Source: a virus. Taken from it: DNA of 27,318 bases. This document shows, one piece after another, positions 1 through 6,176 of this stretch. The translations under genes and the position numbers were made by a program. The stretch's first letter is position 1; each line of letters starts with the position of its first letter. The notes beneath the pieces were generated by a model. That model was given only the letters and a program-made list of their open reading frames with translations. It was not told the origin of the DNA and searched no databases. The stretch is taken from the IMG/VR virus record IMGVR_UViG_3300042306_000483, positions 1-27,318 of that record. One strand, written 5' to 3'.

Positions 1-1
1 A

Positions 2-55
2 AGAGAAGAAATCCGTAGTATTTTAAATGGATATAATATTAACCTTGAATATTAA
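2..55 (+). CDS. C-terminal end of an upstream gene (partial)
   Basis: An open frame enters from the left edge and ends at TAA (53-55), leaving 17 visible residues ending in GYNINLEY. The next gene starts 4 bases later on the same strand, which matches the tight packing seen throughout. The NINL ending resembles the ending of the 124-aa protein at 6177-6551, but the overlap is too short to claim a relationship. No function can be given. Confidence 0.55.
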   Translation, partial: REEIRSILNGYNINLEY

Positions 56-58
56 GTT

Positions 59-289
59 ATGGCAGAAAAAACAGCAACAGAGTGGTTATTTGAACAATTG
101 TGGAATAGTGATAAAGATAAGTTTACTTGGCATTCTTTATTAGAACAAGCAAAAGAATTAGAAAAGCAACAGATAAAGGATGCGTTTTTAGATGGCAAAG
201 TAAATTGGTTAGAAAAAAGTGATCCGATGTCAAAAGTTACAGAAATTGCATCAGAAGACTATTATCAAGAAAAATTTAATTCAAAATAA
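59..289 (+). CDS. Small conserved phage protein, unknown function
   Basis: This 76-aa protein is probably mostly helical and charged. It has a central EQAKELEKQQ stretch followed by DAF, and a C-terminal YYQEKF. This pattern (AKE-E-KQQI-DAF, then YY-E-F near the end) recurs in small hypothetical proteins of Bacteroidota phages, as I recall from the family type; no search was made. No catalytic motif, signal or membrane segment is visible. It starts 3 bases after the preceding stop and is followed by a gene starting 1 base after its own stop, so it is part of a tightly packed + strand operon. Function unknown. Confidence 0.8.
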   Translation: MAEKTATEWLFEQLWNSDKDKFTWHSLLEQAKELEKQQIKDAFLDGKVNWLEKSDPMSKVTEIASEDYYQEKFNSK

Positions 290-290
290 G

Positions 291-590
291 ATGGAAAGAG
301 AATTATTAGAAGAGTTCATTGAGTGGGCTAGAGAATGTGGTGAAGATGCTTGGTACATTTTTGAGAATGAAAGTGATGCCATTGACAAATTTTTAAAGTT
401 GAAACAATCAAAAGTGCAACAGCAACAGTTAGATTTGACTAACATTACAAGATTAGAAGTAATTAATCATGCAAGTAATAGTCACCCTATAGGGAGAGTC
501 TTGACAATGTATGAAAAAACAGGAGATTTTACAGTTGTTGATGCTGAGTTTCAAGATGATGGTAAAACACTTAAAATCTTTATATCATGA
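291..590 (+). CDS. Small hypothetical protein
   Basis: The ATG at 291 lies one base after the TAA of the upstream gene and gives 99 aa. An in-frame ATG at 219 would overlap the neighbour by 71 bases and is unlikely. The N-terminal part (MERELLEEF, then WARECGEDAW) is acidic and helical. A short poly-Gln stretch (KVQQQQ) at about residue 43 separates it from a C-terminal beta-like half ending in FQDDGKTLKIFIS. It overlaps the next gene by ATGA. No family is recognised and there is no signal or membrane segment. Confidence 0.75.
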   Translation: MERELLEEFIEWARECGEDAWYIFENESDAIDKFLKLKQSKVQQQQLDLTNITRLEVINHASNSHPIGRVLTMYEKTGDFTVVDAEFQDDGKTLKIFIS

Positions 591-1105
591 AAGGAAAATT
601 AATTAAAACAAACAGTGAAGATTACCACATGGGTAATTATTTTTTAAACAATACTGAAGGATTTGCCATAGGGTCTACGGATTATGAATGGTGTAGAAGA
701 GTAAGCAAGCCTCAATACAAACTATCCAAACAAAACTGTGATGAGATATTTGGAGTTGTTGATGTTGAGAAGTTGACATTTGAATGTATGAAGAATACAA
801 TAAACCAAGAAACTGGTAGTGATATACATAGATTAAGTGTTGGATTAGGTTTTAAAAAAGGCTTCAACAAAGCAATAGAGTTGAATAAAGACAAGTTGTT
901 TACTTTATCAGACATATCTTATGCTATTGCTTTTAGTGGAAAAATGAAACCATCTCAAATAGTAAAAAACTTGCTTGAACAACCTACAGAAATTGAAGTT
1001 GAAATAGTCATAGACAAAATACCTGCTGATTTAGCACCAGGTGGTTGGGATGTGTTTCCAAAACTTGATGCTGAAGGATGTTTAATATTAAAAAAAGTAT
1101 TATGA
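587..1105 (+). CDS. Conserved phage protein, unknown function
   Basis: This 172-aa protein begins MKGKLIKT and ends with the pattern KLDAEGCLILKK, a C-terminal signature I associate with a common small-to-mid-size protein of Bacteroidota phages and prophages. Its function is not established. The middle (residues about 60-125) is helical and Lys-rich. Its start overlaps the previous stop (ATGA at 587-590) and its stop overlaps the next start (ATGA at 1102-1105), so translation of the three genes is probably coupled. No enzymatic motif is visible. Confidence 0.8.
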   Translation: MKGKLIKTNSEDYHMGNYFLNNTEGFAIGSTDYEWCRRVSKPQYKLSKQNCDEIFGVVDVEKLTFECMKNTINQETGSDIHRLSVGLGFKKGFNKAIELNKDKLFTLSDISYAIAFSGKMKPSQIVKNLLEQPTEIEVEIVIDKIPADLAPGGWDVFPKLDAEGCLILKKVL

Positions 1106-1332
1106 AAAAAGAACAAGAAGAAAAACAGTTCCTGGGTGGATTGTTGATAGGAATAATCTTAGGAGCATTGATAGGTTACTTTACCTTTAGAATAGTAACT
1201 GCTGTTCAAAACAGTCCTATTAAAGAAGCTCAGGTAGAGCATTTGGAGAAAAAGATAGGTGATTGGTCTAAGCATCCAAACAGAGACAAGAGAAACTATT
1301 TTGAAGTAATGTATAATAATTCAAGCAAATGA
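1102..1332 (+). CDS. Small single-pass membrane protein
   Basis: The start at 1102 overlaps the upstream stop by ATGA, the pattern used by neighbouring genes, and is preferred over the in-frame ATG at 1078. The 76-aa product has a charged N-terminus (MKKEQEEKQF). One Gly-rich hydrophobic helix follows (about residues 10-33, containing GGLLIGIILGALIGY), then a charged soluble tail. It probably spans the inner membrane once. Glycine spacing in the helix could favour helix packing, which is inference. It is the first of several envelope-directed small proteins in this operon. Function unknown. Confidence 0.75.
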   Translation: MKKEQEEKQFLGGLLIGIILGALIGYFTFRIVTAVQNSPIKEAQVEHLEKKIGDWSKHPNRDKRNYFEVMYNNSSK

Positions 1333-1583
1333 AAGAACAATTAGAAGAAGCTGCTGAAAGATTGTTTCCTTTCACAAAAGATGATTCTGAAAATAGAATT
1401 ATAACCATTAAACGACTTTTTTGGATTGATGGTGCTAAATTTCAAGCTGAAAGGAGTTATAGTGAACAAGAAGTAGGTGAATTAGTTTATACAATTATTG
1501 GACAATATGCCAATAAAGTTAACATTATGATTGATGGAAGTATAATTGATGGATTATTTGAACAATTTAAAAAGAAAGCATGA
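1329..1583 (+). CDS. Small conserved phage protein, unknown function
   Basis: This 84-aa protein is probably soluble and acidic at the N-terminus (EQLEEAAERLFP). The middle contains SYSEQEVGEL and the C-terminus is FEQFKKKA. The SYSE-EEV phrase and the EQFKKK ending are frequent in small hypothetical proteins of Bacteroidota phages, but nothing is known of their role. ATGA overlaps on both sides tie it to its neighbours. No metal-binding or catalytic residues stand out. Confidence 0.8.
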   Translation: MKEQLEEAAERLFPFTKDDSENRIITIKRLFWIDGAKFQAERSYSEQEVGELVYTIIGQYANKVNIMIDGSIIDGLFEQFKKKA

Positions 1584-1843
1584 AAGAAGAAAGAACAATC
1601 AAAGAGTTGCTACAACTGATGCTAAAGCATCAAGAGTTGTTTAATTCAGGATTATGTTATTGGGTAAGGGATTTATTTTGGGACAGTAAAATAACAGAAG
1701 AAGAAAGGAATATACTTGATATGTATATACAAAAAAATAGACCTAAGAACTTATATTGGTTAATAGAAGATCCTTACTATTGGAAGTTAGGCAACATCAA
1801 ACCACGCATTAAATGGCTCAAAAAACATATTGCAAGATTATGA
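1580..1843 (+). CDS. Small conserved Bacteroidota phage/prophage protein
   Basis: This 87-aa protein is rich in Trp and Tyr. It starts with IKELLQLMLKHQELF, has a GLCYWV segment near residue 25, and ends with GNIKPRIKWLKKHI. The combination of the LLQLML start and the IKPRIKWLKKH end is a recognisable small hypothetical family in Bacteroidota genomes, as I recall. Its role is unknown. ATGA overlaps at both ends (1580 and 1840) place it inside the coupled chain. It has no signal peptide. Confidence 0.8.
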   Translation: MKEERTIKELLQLMLKHQELFNSGLCYWVRDLFWDSKITEEERNILDMYIQKNRPKNLYWLIEDPYYWKLGNIKPRIKWLKKHIARL

Positions 1844-2196
1844 AAAATTTATTACTAATTATCCTACTATGTCTTTCAGTAGATGTAGTAGGACAAACTA
1901 TTTACAAAAATAGAAAGCAAGAATTAAGAATTGAAAGAGTTATACAAAACTCTGAAGGTACTTACAAAGTATATTTCCATGCTACTTATTTAGTCCTGGG
2001 AAATAAAGCAGAAACAGATTACTTCTTAGAACAATTGTTAAATGTAATCAGTACTGAGAAGACTGTTAATTCTTATGTAGGAAACACTTCTGTTAAGTAT
2101 GTTCCTTTTGAGAATGAAGTAGAAGTCTTTGCTAAGACATCTAGTTTTAAGCTCAGTAGAAAACAAATTATTAAACTTAAAACCAAATTATTATGA
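1840..2196 (+). CDS. Small exported protein with signal peptide
   Basis: The start at 1840 overlaps the upstream TGA by ATGA and gives 118 aa beginning with a clear signal peptide: MKN, a hydrophobic core LLLIILLCLSV, then VVG before Gln-19. Cleavage before Gln is common in Bacteroidota. The mature part is basic and beta-rich with no recognised domain. A longer in-frame start at 1813 would bury the signal and is rejected. The product is probably periplasmic or cell-surface during infection. Function unknown; interference with superinfection is one possibility. Confidence 0.72.
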   Translation: MKNLLLIILLCLSVDVVGQTIYKNRKQELRIERVIQNSEGTYKVYFHATYLVLGNKAETDYFLEQLLNVISTEKTVNSYVGNTSVKYVPFENEVEVFAKTSSFKLSRKQIIKLKTKLL

Positions 2197-2432
2197 GTGT
2201 TCCAACAGCAGAAGAATTTCTTCAGAATTACAAAAATGATTCAGACCATTATGCTGACCAAGACTATAGTGAAGGAAGATTAATCAAAGCATTGCAAGAA
2301 TTTGCTAAACTTCATGTAGAGGCTGCATTGCATATAGCAAGTGAAAGAGCAGACTTAACAGATAATGGTAGTTTTCCATATGTAGACAAACTATCAATCC
2401 TAAACAGTTATCCACTAGATAAAATTAAGTAA
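2193..2432 (+). CDS. Small conserved phage protein, unknown function
   Basis: This 79-aa protein has the layout TAEEFL at the N-terminus, then YSEGRLIKALQEFAKLHVEA, then a C-terminal SILNSYPLDKIK. The EFAKLHVEAAL helix and the S-ILN-YPL-IK ending form a recurrent pattern in small proteins of Bacteroidota phages, known to me only as hypothetical. It starts by ATGA overlap with the exported protein upstream and ends one base before the lipoprotein gene. It is predicted cytoplasmic. Confidence 0.8.
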   Translation: MSVPTAEEFLQNYKNDSDHYADQDYSEGRLIKALQEFAKLHVEAALHIASERADLTDNGSFPYVDKLSILNSYPLDKIK

Positions 2433-2433
2433 C

Positions 2434-2706
2434 ATGAAACAGTTTATTTTAATAGCTCTTACACTCATGTTATTTGGGTGTCATGAAGAACCTAAACAAG
2501 TTTATGAAACTCAAGTAAAGACTTATGTTATTAGTATGAAAACGGATCCTGTAGCAGGTAGATCTGGAAATCCCCCAATATTATATTTTCAAACTCCTAC
2601 TTCTACTGAATGTTCTTGGGTAGATATTGATACTTACAATAAGTATAAAGTAGGAGATACTATTCAAGTACTAATCAAGTATTGGGAAAAACCTAAAAAG
2701 AAGTAA
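2434..2706 (+). CDS. Small putative lipoprotein
   Basis: This 90-aa product has an N-terminal hydrophobic stretch (KQFILIALTLMLFGC) ending at Cys-16, which fits a type II signal peptide and lipobox, although Phe at the -2 position is not ideal. The mature part is about 75 residues, starts with an acidic HEEP sequence and ends in KKK. It looks beta-rich (for example VKTYVIS and GDTIQVLIKYW). The product is probably lipid-anchored in the host envelope. It is packed one base after the upstream gene and one base before the next. Function unknown. Confidence 0.72.
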   Translation: MKQFILIALTLMLFGCHEEPKQVYETQVKTYVISMKTDPVAGRSGNPPILYFQTPTSTECSWVDIDTYNKYKVGDTIQVLIKYWEKPKKK

Positions 2707-2707
2707 C

Positions 2708-2842
2708 ATGAGTTTTTTATTAGGAATAGTTTCAGGTATGTGTATAATGTATGCTATGAAAACAAAAGAACAAACAGAAGTACAAAAGCAACTTGAAAAG
2801 CTCAAGGACTTTGACACATGGAAAGAATGGAAAAATAAGTAG
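2708..2842 (+). CDS. 44-aa small membrane protein
   Basis: The ATG at 2708 opens a 44-residue frame ending in TAG (2840-2842), exactly filling the gap between two genes with one spare base on each side. The N-terminus is hydrophobic (SFLLGIVSGMCIMYAM), followed by a charged segment with heptad-like Leu/Val spacing (EVQKQLEKLKDF) and a Trp/Lys-rich end. One membrane anchor with a short cytoplasmic coil is the simplest reading. The exact fit between stop and start codons is the main evidence that it is real. Confidence 0.65.
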   Translation: MSFLLGIVSGMCIMYAMKTKEQTEVQKQLEKLKDFDTWKEWKNK

Positions 2843-2843
2843 T

Positions 2844-3206
2844 ATGAAAAAATTAATATTGATTATAGCATTTATTGCTATTACTGTAAGTGCATTCTGT
2901 CAAGATACAGAAAGAGCATATGCAGCACAAGTAGGTACATGGTCCAAAGTTAAAAGTGGTTGGGTTTGGGGTAATGTTCAAAAAGTAAACTTGACTATTA
3001 CATTTGATAAGTCTGTAGTGTCTATTAACAATGAGATGGGTTCAGTATTTGAAACCTTAGAGATCTTTGATAAAAAAGATGATCATATTACCTGGAAATC
3101 ATTAGATGAAGAGTATATCACCTGTTACCTTACCATGCAATATACAGATGACTATACTGTATTGATCATTACTTATGACAATGCGTGTTTTAGATATTAC
3201 TATTAG
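2844..3206 (+). CDS. Small exported protein with signal peptide
   Basis: The start at 2844 is one base after the TAG of the 44-aa gene and gives 120 aa; an in-frame ATG at 2793 would overlap that gene. The N-terminus is a signal peptide (MKK, then LILIIAFIAITVSAFC, then QD), with cleavage probably before Gln, as is common in Bacteroidota. The mature domain has a Trp-rich start (GTWSKVKSGWVWGN) and beta-strand-like segments, suggesting a small beta-sandwich or barrel. No family is recognised. It is the last of the envelope-directed proteins of this stretch. Confidence 0.72.
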   Translation: MKKLILIIAFIAITVSAFCQDTERAYAAQVGTWSKVKSGWVWGNVQKVNLTITFDKSVVSINNEMGSVFETLEIFDKKDDHITWKSLDEEYITCYLTMQYTDDYTVLIITYDNACFRYYY

Positions 3207-3208
3207 TT

Positions 3209-3415
3209 ATGGCTGATATAAGTAAATGTGGAAATAAGGATTGTAAACTAAAGTATCATTGTTATAGATACACTGCACCTGATAGTTATTGGCAAGCATA
3301 TAATGACTACAAACCAAAGAATAGTAAACTGTGTGATGACCAAATAGAACAGAAATGTCCTCATTGTGGGATAAGAAAAAGACACAGACCAAGTTGTATA
3401 ACTAATAGGATTTGA
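3209..3415 (+). CDS. Small cysteine-rich zinc-finger-like protein
   Basis: This 68-aa protein has seven cysteines, including Cys-7, Cys-12 and Cys-18 at the N-terminus (KCGNKDCKLKYHCYRYTAP) and a CPHCG pair at 50-53 followed by Cys-63. The N-terminal part, with three Cys and YRYTAP then W, is a pattern I know from small proteins of Bacteroidota phages and prophages. The CPHCG knuckle suggests zinc binding. It could bind nucleic acid or protein, but no activity is assigned. It lies 2 bases after the previous stop. Confidence 0.78.
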   Translation: MADISKCGNKDCKLKYHCYRYTAPDSYWQAYNDYKPKNSKLCDDQIEQKCPHCGIRKRHRPSCITNRI

Positions 3416-3416
3416 T

Positions 3417-3764
3417 ATGACTGCTTTAGAGATTGACAAGATAAGAAGGAAAATAGTTAAACAAGGTTTTACATCAAAATATCCAGGAGGGTCTAATGAA
3501 TATATGCAATATATTAGTAATCATTATGTTAGTCCGGGTACTAGGGTTATGGAGTTGACAAGTGTTCATATTAAATTTATAGCATCAAAAAGACTTTCTA
3601 CAAGTGGAACTACTGTTATAAATCAATGGTATGTAGAAATTACTATTGAATATGGTCTTTCTAGTTATAGATTTAAAACCTATGATTATTATCCTGATAC
3701 AGTAGATACATTACTACTAAGAGTTAAGCAGTATATGGCTTTTGAAGAATTTCTTAAAAAATAA
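3417..3764 (+). CDS. Hypothetical protein
   Basis: This 115-aa protein begins MTALEIDKIRRKIVKQGF, a basic helical start, and continues with beta-like segments rich in Tyr, Thr and Ser (for example INQWYVEITIEYG) and a C-terminal helix. No domain is recognised. It starts one base after the previous stop. It is the last gene before a rare break in the operon (3765-3824), which holds a three-codon ATG-AAA-AAA-TAA remnant at 3769-3780 and the promoter of the HNH gene. Confidence 0.75.
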   Translation: MTALEIDKIRRKIVKQGFTSKYPGGSNEYMQYISNHYVSPGTRVMELTSVHIKFIASKRLSTSGTTVINQWYVEITIEYGLSSYRFKTYDYYPDTVDTLLLRVKQYMAFEEFLKK

Positions 3765-3785
3765 AATTATGAAAAAATAATCATG

Positions 3786-3824
3786 ATATATTGTTTTTAC
3801 AATTTTTAATCCATACATTTGTGT
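3786..3824 (+). promoter_or_regulatory. Bacteroidota-type promoter, probably leaderless, for the HNH gene
   Basis: TACATTTG at 3814-3821 matches the Bacteroidota -7 box TAnnTTTG, and TTG at 3791-3793 (within ATATATTG) sits 20 bases upstream as the -33 element. The HNH ATG begins 3 bases after the -7 box, so transcription should start at or within a few bases of the start codon, giving a leaderless mRNA. The layout is repeated upstream of the LAGLIDADG gene with the same 28-base offset from ATATATT to the -7 box. Confidence 0.6.
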
Positions 3825-4433
3825 ATGAAAAAAAATATTGTAAATTTAAATACTAGATTTGGTGATTTAGTAGCTGTAAAATTATTAAACAGTGAAGATA
3901 AAAGGACCAGATACTTATGTAATTGCGACTGTGGTAATACAAGAATAGTAAAATTAACAGATCTTAATAAAGGGATAATTACTCATTGCGGTTGTAAAAA
4001 TTTTTGTAATAAGCATGGTAATCGTGTATTTTCACCCACTGAATCAAGTTTTAGAGCTAAAGCTAGTAGTTATAAAGCAGGAGCTAAGCAAAGAAAAATT
4101 GAATTCACTCTTTCTTTAGAAGAAGCTGTTGATTTACTAAAACAAAATTGTTTTTATTGTGGTAAAATTCCTAAAAATGTATACAATGTTAGAGTAAGTA
4201 ACAGAATAAATAAAAAAAATAAACCTGACTATGCTTATTTAAATAATAAAGATTTTGATATTCTTTATAATGGTATAGATAGAGTTAATAATAACCTTGG
4301 TTATTGTAAAGGTAATGTTGTTGCTTGTTGTACTCAATGTAACACTGCTAAACTTAATTTTACTGAAGATGAGTTTAAAACTTGGGTAATAAAAGTTTAT
4401 GAAAATTTAAAATTAAATAATTATAAAAAATAA
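3825..4433 (+). CDS. HNH homing-type endonuclease with N-terminal Cys module
   Basis: The 202-aa product has two parts. Residues about 10-60 hold a C-x-C-x-C-G-N motif (Cys-32, 34, 36) and a later CGC (Cys-55, 57), a zinc-binding-looking module. Residues about 73-190 hold an HNH-type nuclease: CFYCG at 109-113, then NGIDRVNNNLGY at 149-160 and a CCTQCNTAK block at 168-176. This order (Cys pair, G-I-D-R-V, N-V-V-CC--CN-AK) is typical of phage HNH endonucleases. It likely cleaves DNA at an unoccupied site and promotes its own spread. ATG 3825 is chosen over a TTG at 3819 because the -7 box occupies that sequence. It is linked to the next gene by TAATG. Confidence 0.85.
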   Translation: MKKNIVNLNTRFGDLVAVKLLNSEDKRTRYLCNCDCGNTRIVKLTDLNKGIITHCGCKNFCNKHGNRVFSPTESSFRAKASSYKAGAKQRKIEFTLSLEEAVDLLKQNCFYCGKIPKNVYNVRVSNRINKKNKPDYAYLNNKDFDILYNGIDRVNNNLGYCKGNVVACCTQCNTAKLNFTEDEFKTWVIKVYENLKLNNYKK

Positions 4434-4972
4434 TGGGTACATATTTTATTGGATGCTTACATTTAGGGCATGAATCAGTTGCTAGATATAGAGGTTTTAA
4501 AAATTCAGAAGAACATGATAAACATCTTATTGAAAGTTGGAATAAATGTATAAATAAAAAAGATCTTGTATGGATATTAGGTGACATAACAATGGAAACT
4601 GATAAACATTATTGGAAACTTGATCTGTTAAATGGAAGAAAAAAAGTTTGTTTAGGAAATCATGATAAGTATCAGCATTCAAAACAATTAATGTTATATG
4701 TAGAAGGTATTACCGGAGCAATAGATTACAAAGGATTTATTCTTACACATGTACCTATTCATCCTAATGAAGTACATTTCTACAGAGGTAACATACATGC
4801 TCATATTCATCACTTGAATAAGCTTGAAGAAGTTGTAACTAAGAATAAGTATAATGATCCCGGAAGTGTTCCTGGATTCACTAAAAACAAGTATTTTAAT
4901 GTTGATGCTCATCTTCTAGATTACACTCCTAGAACTATTGATGAATTAATACTAAGACAAAATGGAAGCTAA
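4433..4972 (+). CDS. Calcineurin-like metallophosphoesterase
   Basis: This 179-aa protein carries the metallophosphoesterase motifs in order: GCLHLGH (residues 7-13), LGDIT (49-53), LGNHD (74-78), LTHVP (104-108) and NIHAHIH (120-126). In the family these residues bind two metal ions and hydrolyse phosphomonoesters or diesters. The first motif normally reads D-x-H; here Asp is Cys-8, so one metal ligand is changed. As I recall, phage members with GC-x-H exist, so activity may persist with altered metal use. It is too short for extra domains. Its start overlaps the HNH stop (TAATG). The substrate cannot be told; RNA 2',3'-cyclic phosphates or nucleotides are options. Confidence 0.85.
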   Translation: MGTYFIGCLHLGHESVARYRGFKNSEEHDKHLIESWNKCINKKDLVWILGDITMETDKHYWKLDLLNGRKKVCLGNHDKYQHSKQLMLYVEGITGAIDYKGFILTHVPIHPNEVHFYRGNIHAHIHHLNKLEEVVTKNKYNDPGSVPGFTKNKYFNVDAHLLDYTPRTIDELILRQNGS

Positions 4973-5156
4973 AGAAAAAGCAAAAGAATTGGTAGATATT
5001 TTTTATAATGAAGTAAAATATATGGAGAGAGCCAAACAATGTGCTTTGATTGCAGTTGATGAGATATTAAATCAATGCTTGGATTATCGAGACATAGACT
5101 TATGCAGAAGTTATAACTATTGGCAAGAAGTTAAACAAGAAATCAAAAAGTTATGA
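4962..5156 (+). CDS. Small conserved helical protein
   Basis: This 64-aa protein is almost wholly helical: AKEKAKELVDIFYNEV, then AKQCALIAVDEILNQ, ending YWQEVKQEIKKL. The AKQCAL-AVDEI helix and the YWQEVK-EI ending are a familiar pattern of small Bacteroidota phage/prophage proteins without known role. It overlaps the phosphoesterase by 11 bases and the next gene by ATGA. Its first 15 bases are repeated exactly at 5159-5173 at an in-frame start of the next gene. Confidence 0.8.
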   Translation: MEAKEKAKELVDIFYNEVKYMERAKQCALIAVDEILNQCLDYRDIDLCRSYNYWQEVKQEIKKL

Positions 5157-5173
5157 TTATGGAAGCTAAAGAA
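4962..5173. repeat. 15-base direct repeat flanking one small gene
   Basis: ATGGAAGCTAAAGAA occurs at 4962-4976 and again at 5159-5173, in both cases reading as the start MEAKE of a gene. The repeat bounds the 64-aa gene almost exactly, so recombination between copies could insert or remove that gene without damaging the neighbour's reading frame. Confidence 0.6.
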
Positions 5174-5527
5174 GGACTATTAAGAATAGGTATACCTACA
5201 GGACTTGGTCCTAAGGGTGTAAGAAAAGAAGCTGTTGATATTGCTAAAGCTATGCTTACTCAAATGGGTGCTAAATACATTAATAAAAGATATACTAAGT
5301 ATTATGTACCTGAAAATCCTAATTTGGATAACGGTCATTTTGATACTGTAAGATGGGGAGTAGTATTATCTACCGAAGTTCCAGATGTAGAATATGCTAG
5401 ATCAATTATGTTAAGTTTTGATTATGATAATATACAAATGTTAGATTCAGAAAAAAGAAACTTACATACATATTATAATGAAAAACCTTATTTACGGCAT
5501 AACCAATTATATAATTACAAAAAATGA
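5153..5527 (+). CDS. Hypothetical protein
   Basis: This is a 124-aa protein with two possible starts: ATG 5153, which overlaps the previous stop by ATGA, and ATG 5159, which begins the repeated MEAKE sequence. The longer form is given; the shorter one loses two residues. The sequence has a Gly-rich IGIPTGLGPKGVRKEA near the N-terminus and a helix AVDIAKAMLTQMG. The second half is Tyr/Asn-rich and ends NYKK. No nucleotide-binding motif or known domain can be supported. It couples to the next gene by ATGA. Confidence 0.75.
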   Translation: MIMEAKEGLLRIGIPTGLGPKGVRKEAVDIAKAMLTQMGAKYINKRYTKYYVPENPNLDNGHFDTVRWGVVLSTEVPDVEYARSIMLSFDYDNIQMLDSEKRNLHTYYNEKPYLRHNQLYNYKK

Positions 5528-5916
5528 TTAGTAAAGCAATGCAATCATTCTTGGTTGCAATATCAGATGAACACTACAGGTTGACTAAAGATGTTGATTC
5601 TAATATTAGTTATCTATGGTATTTGTATAGTGCAGGAGTTAAAGCAGGAGAGTACAGACCCTTTATATTTTATGCAGAGGTTAACTTAAATCTGTATATG
5701 GGCTTGATTAATGAAGATGAAAAGGATAATATTATACATATGATAGAGTCACCTGATAGGGAAAACCTGTATCTCGCGTATCTTGCACTAGAAAATATTA
5801 GGAAGGAAAGGCACAAAAAGTTTGGTAGTATGATTGAGTTTCCTGCTTATAGTCAGGTAAAAAATGATTATCTTTATAAGATTCTCAGTCATGATTTATT
5901 TAAAAAAACCATGTAA
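5524..5916 (+). CDS. Hypothetical protein
   Basis: This 130-aa protein is probably all-helical and soluble, beginning MISKAMQSFLVAISDEHYRL. It has aromatic-rich stretches (SYLWYLYSAGV, then FIFYAEVNLNLYMG). No signal peptide, metal motif or recognised domain is seen. It starts by ATGA overlap and stops one base before the next gene. Confidence 0.72.
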   Translation: MISKAMQSFLVAISDEHYRLTKDVDSNISYLWYLYSAGVKAGEYRPFIFYAEVNLNLYMGLINEDEKDNIIHMIESPDRENLYLAYLALENIRKERHKKFGSMIEFPAYSQVKNDYLYKILSHDLFKKTM

Positions 5917-5917
5917 A

Positions 5918-6175
5918 ATGACAGAAAAAACACTGAAGAAATTAGGATTTATTAAAGTCAAAGCTAAAGATTCTGAGACAAACAATGGGTATGATTACTA
6001 TTATTATGTTTTAGACATAACACAAGGATTAAGTTTAGCATCTACAGATAGTGATGAAACTATAAGTAGAAAAGGTTGGAATGTCATATCATGGGATATT
6101 CCGGATCTAGAAATTACAAAGAAAAAGCAACTAAAAGCTTTTATCAAATTATGTAGAACAGTAATTAGAAATTAG
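5918..6175 (+). CDS. Small hypothetical protein
   Basis: The ATG at 5918, one base after the preceding TAA, gives 85 aa starting MTEKTLKKLGF; an in-frame ATG at 5864 overlaps the neighbour by more than 50 bases and is rejected. The product has a Tyr run (GYDYYYYVLDIT) followed by LSLASTDSDE and a Lys-rich helix at the C-terminus (ITKKKQLKAFIKLC). This looks like a small alpha/beta fold seen in other Bacteroidota phage hypotheticals. Function unknown. Confidence 0.75.
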   Translation: MTEKTLKKLGFIKVKAKDSETNNGYDYYYYVLDITQGLSLASTDSDETISRKGWNVISWDIPDLEITKKKQLKAFIKLCRTVIRN

Positions 6176-6176
6176 C

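Noticed and set aside
3207-3439. Two minus-strand frames opposite the small Cys-rich gene
   Set aside because: They are shadows of the + strand gene at 3209, which fits the operon and has a Cys motif. The shadows have no plausible domain or start context.
3819-3827. TTG start codon for the HNH protein
   Set aside because: The TTG is part of the TACATTTG promoter box. ATG 3825 agrees with a leaderless start and leaves the whole Cys module intact. The same reasoning excludes TTG 12957.
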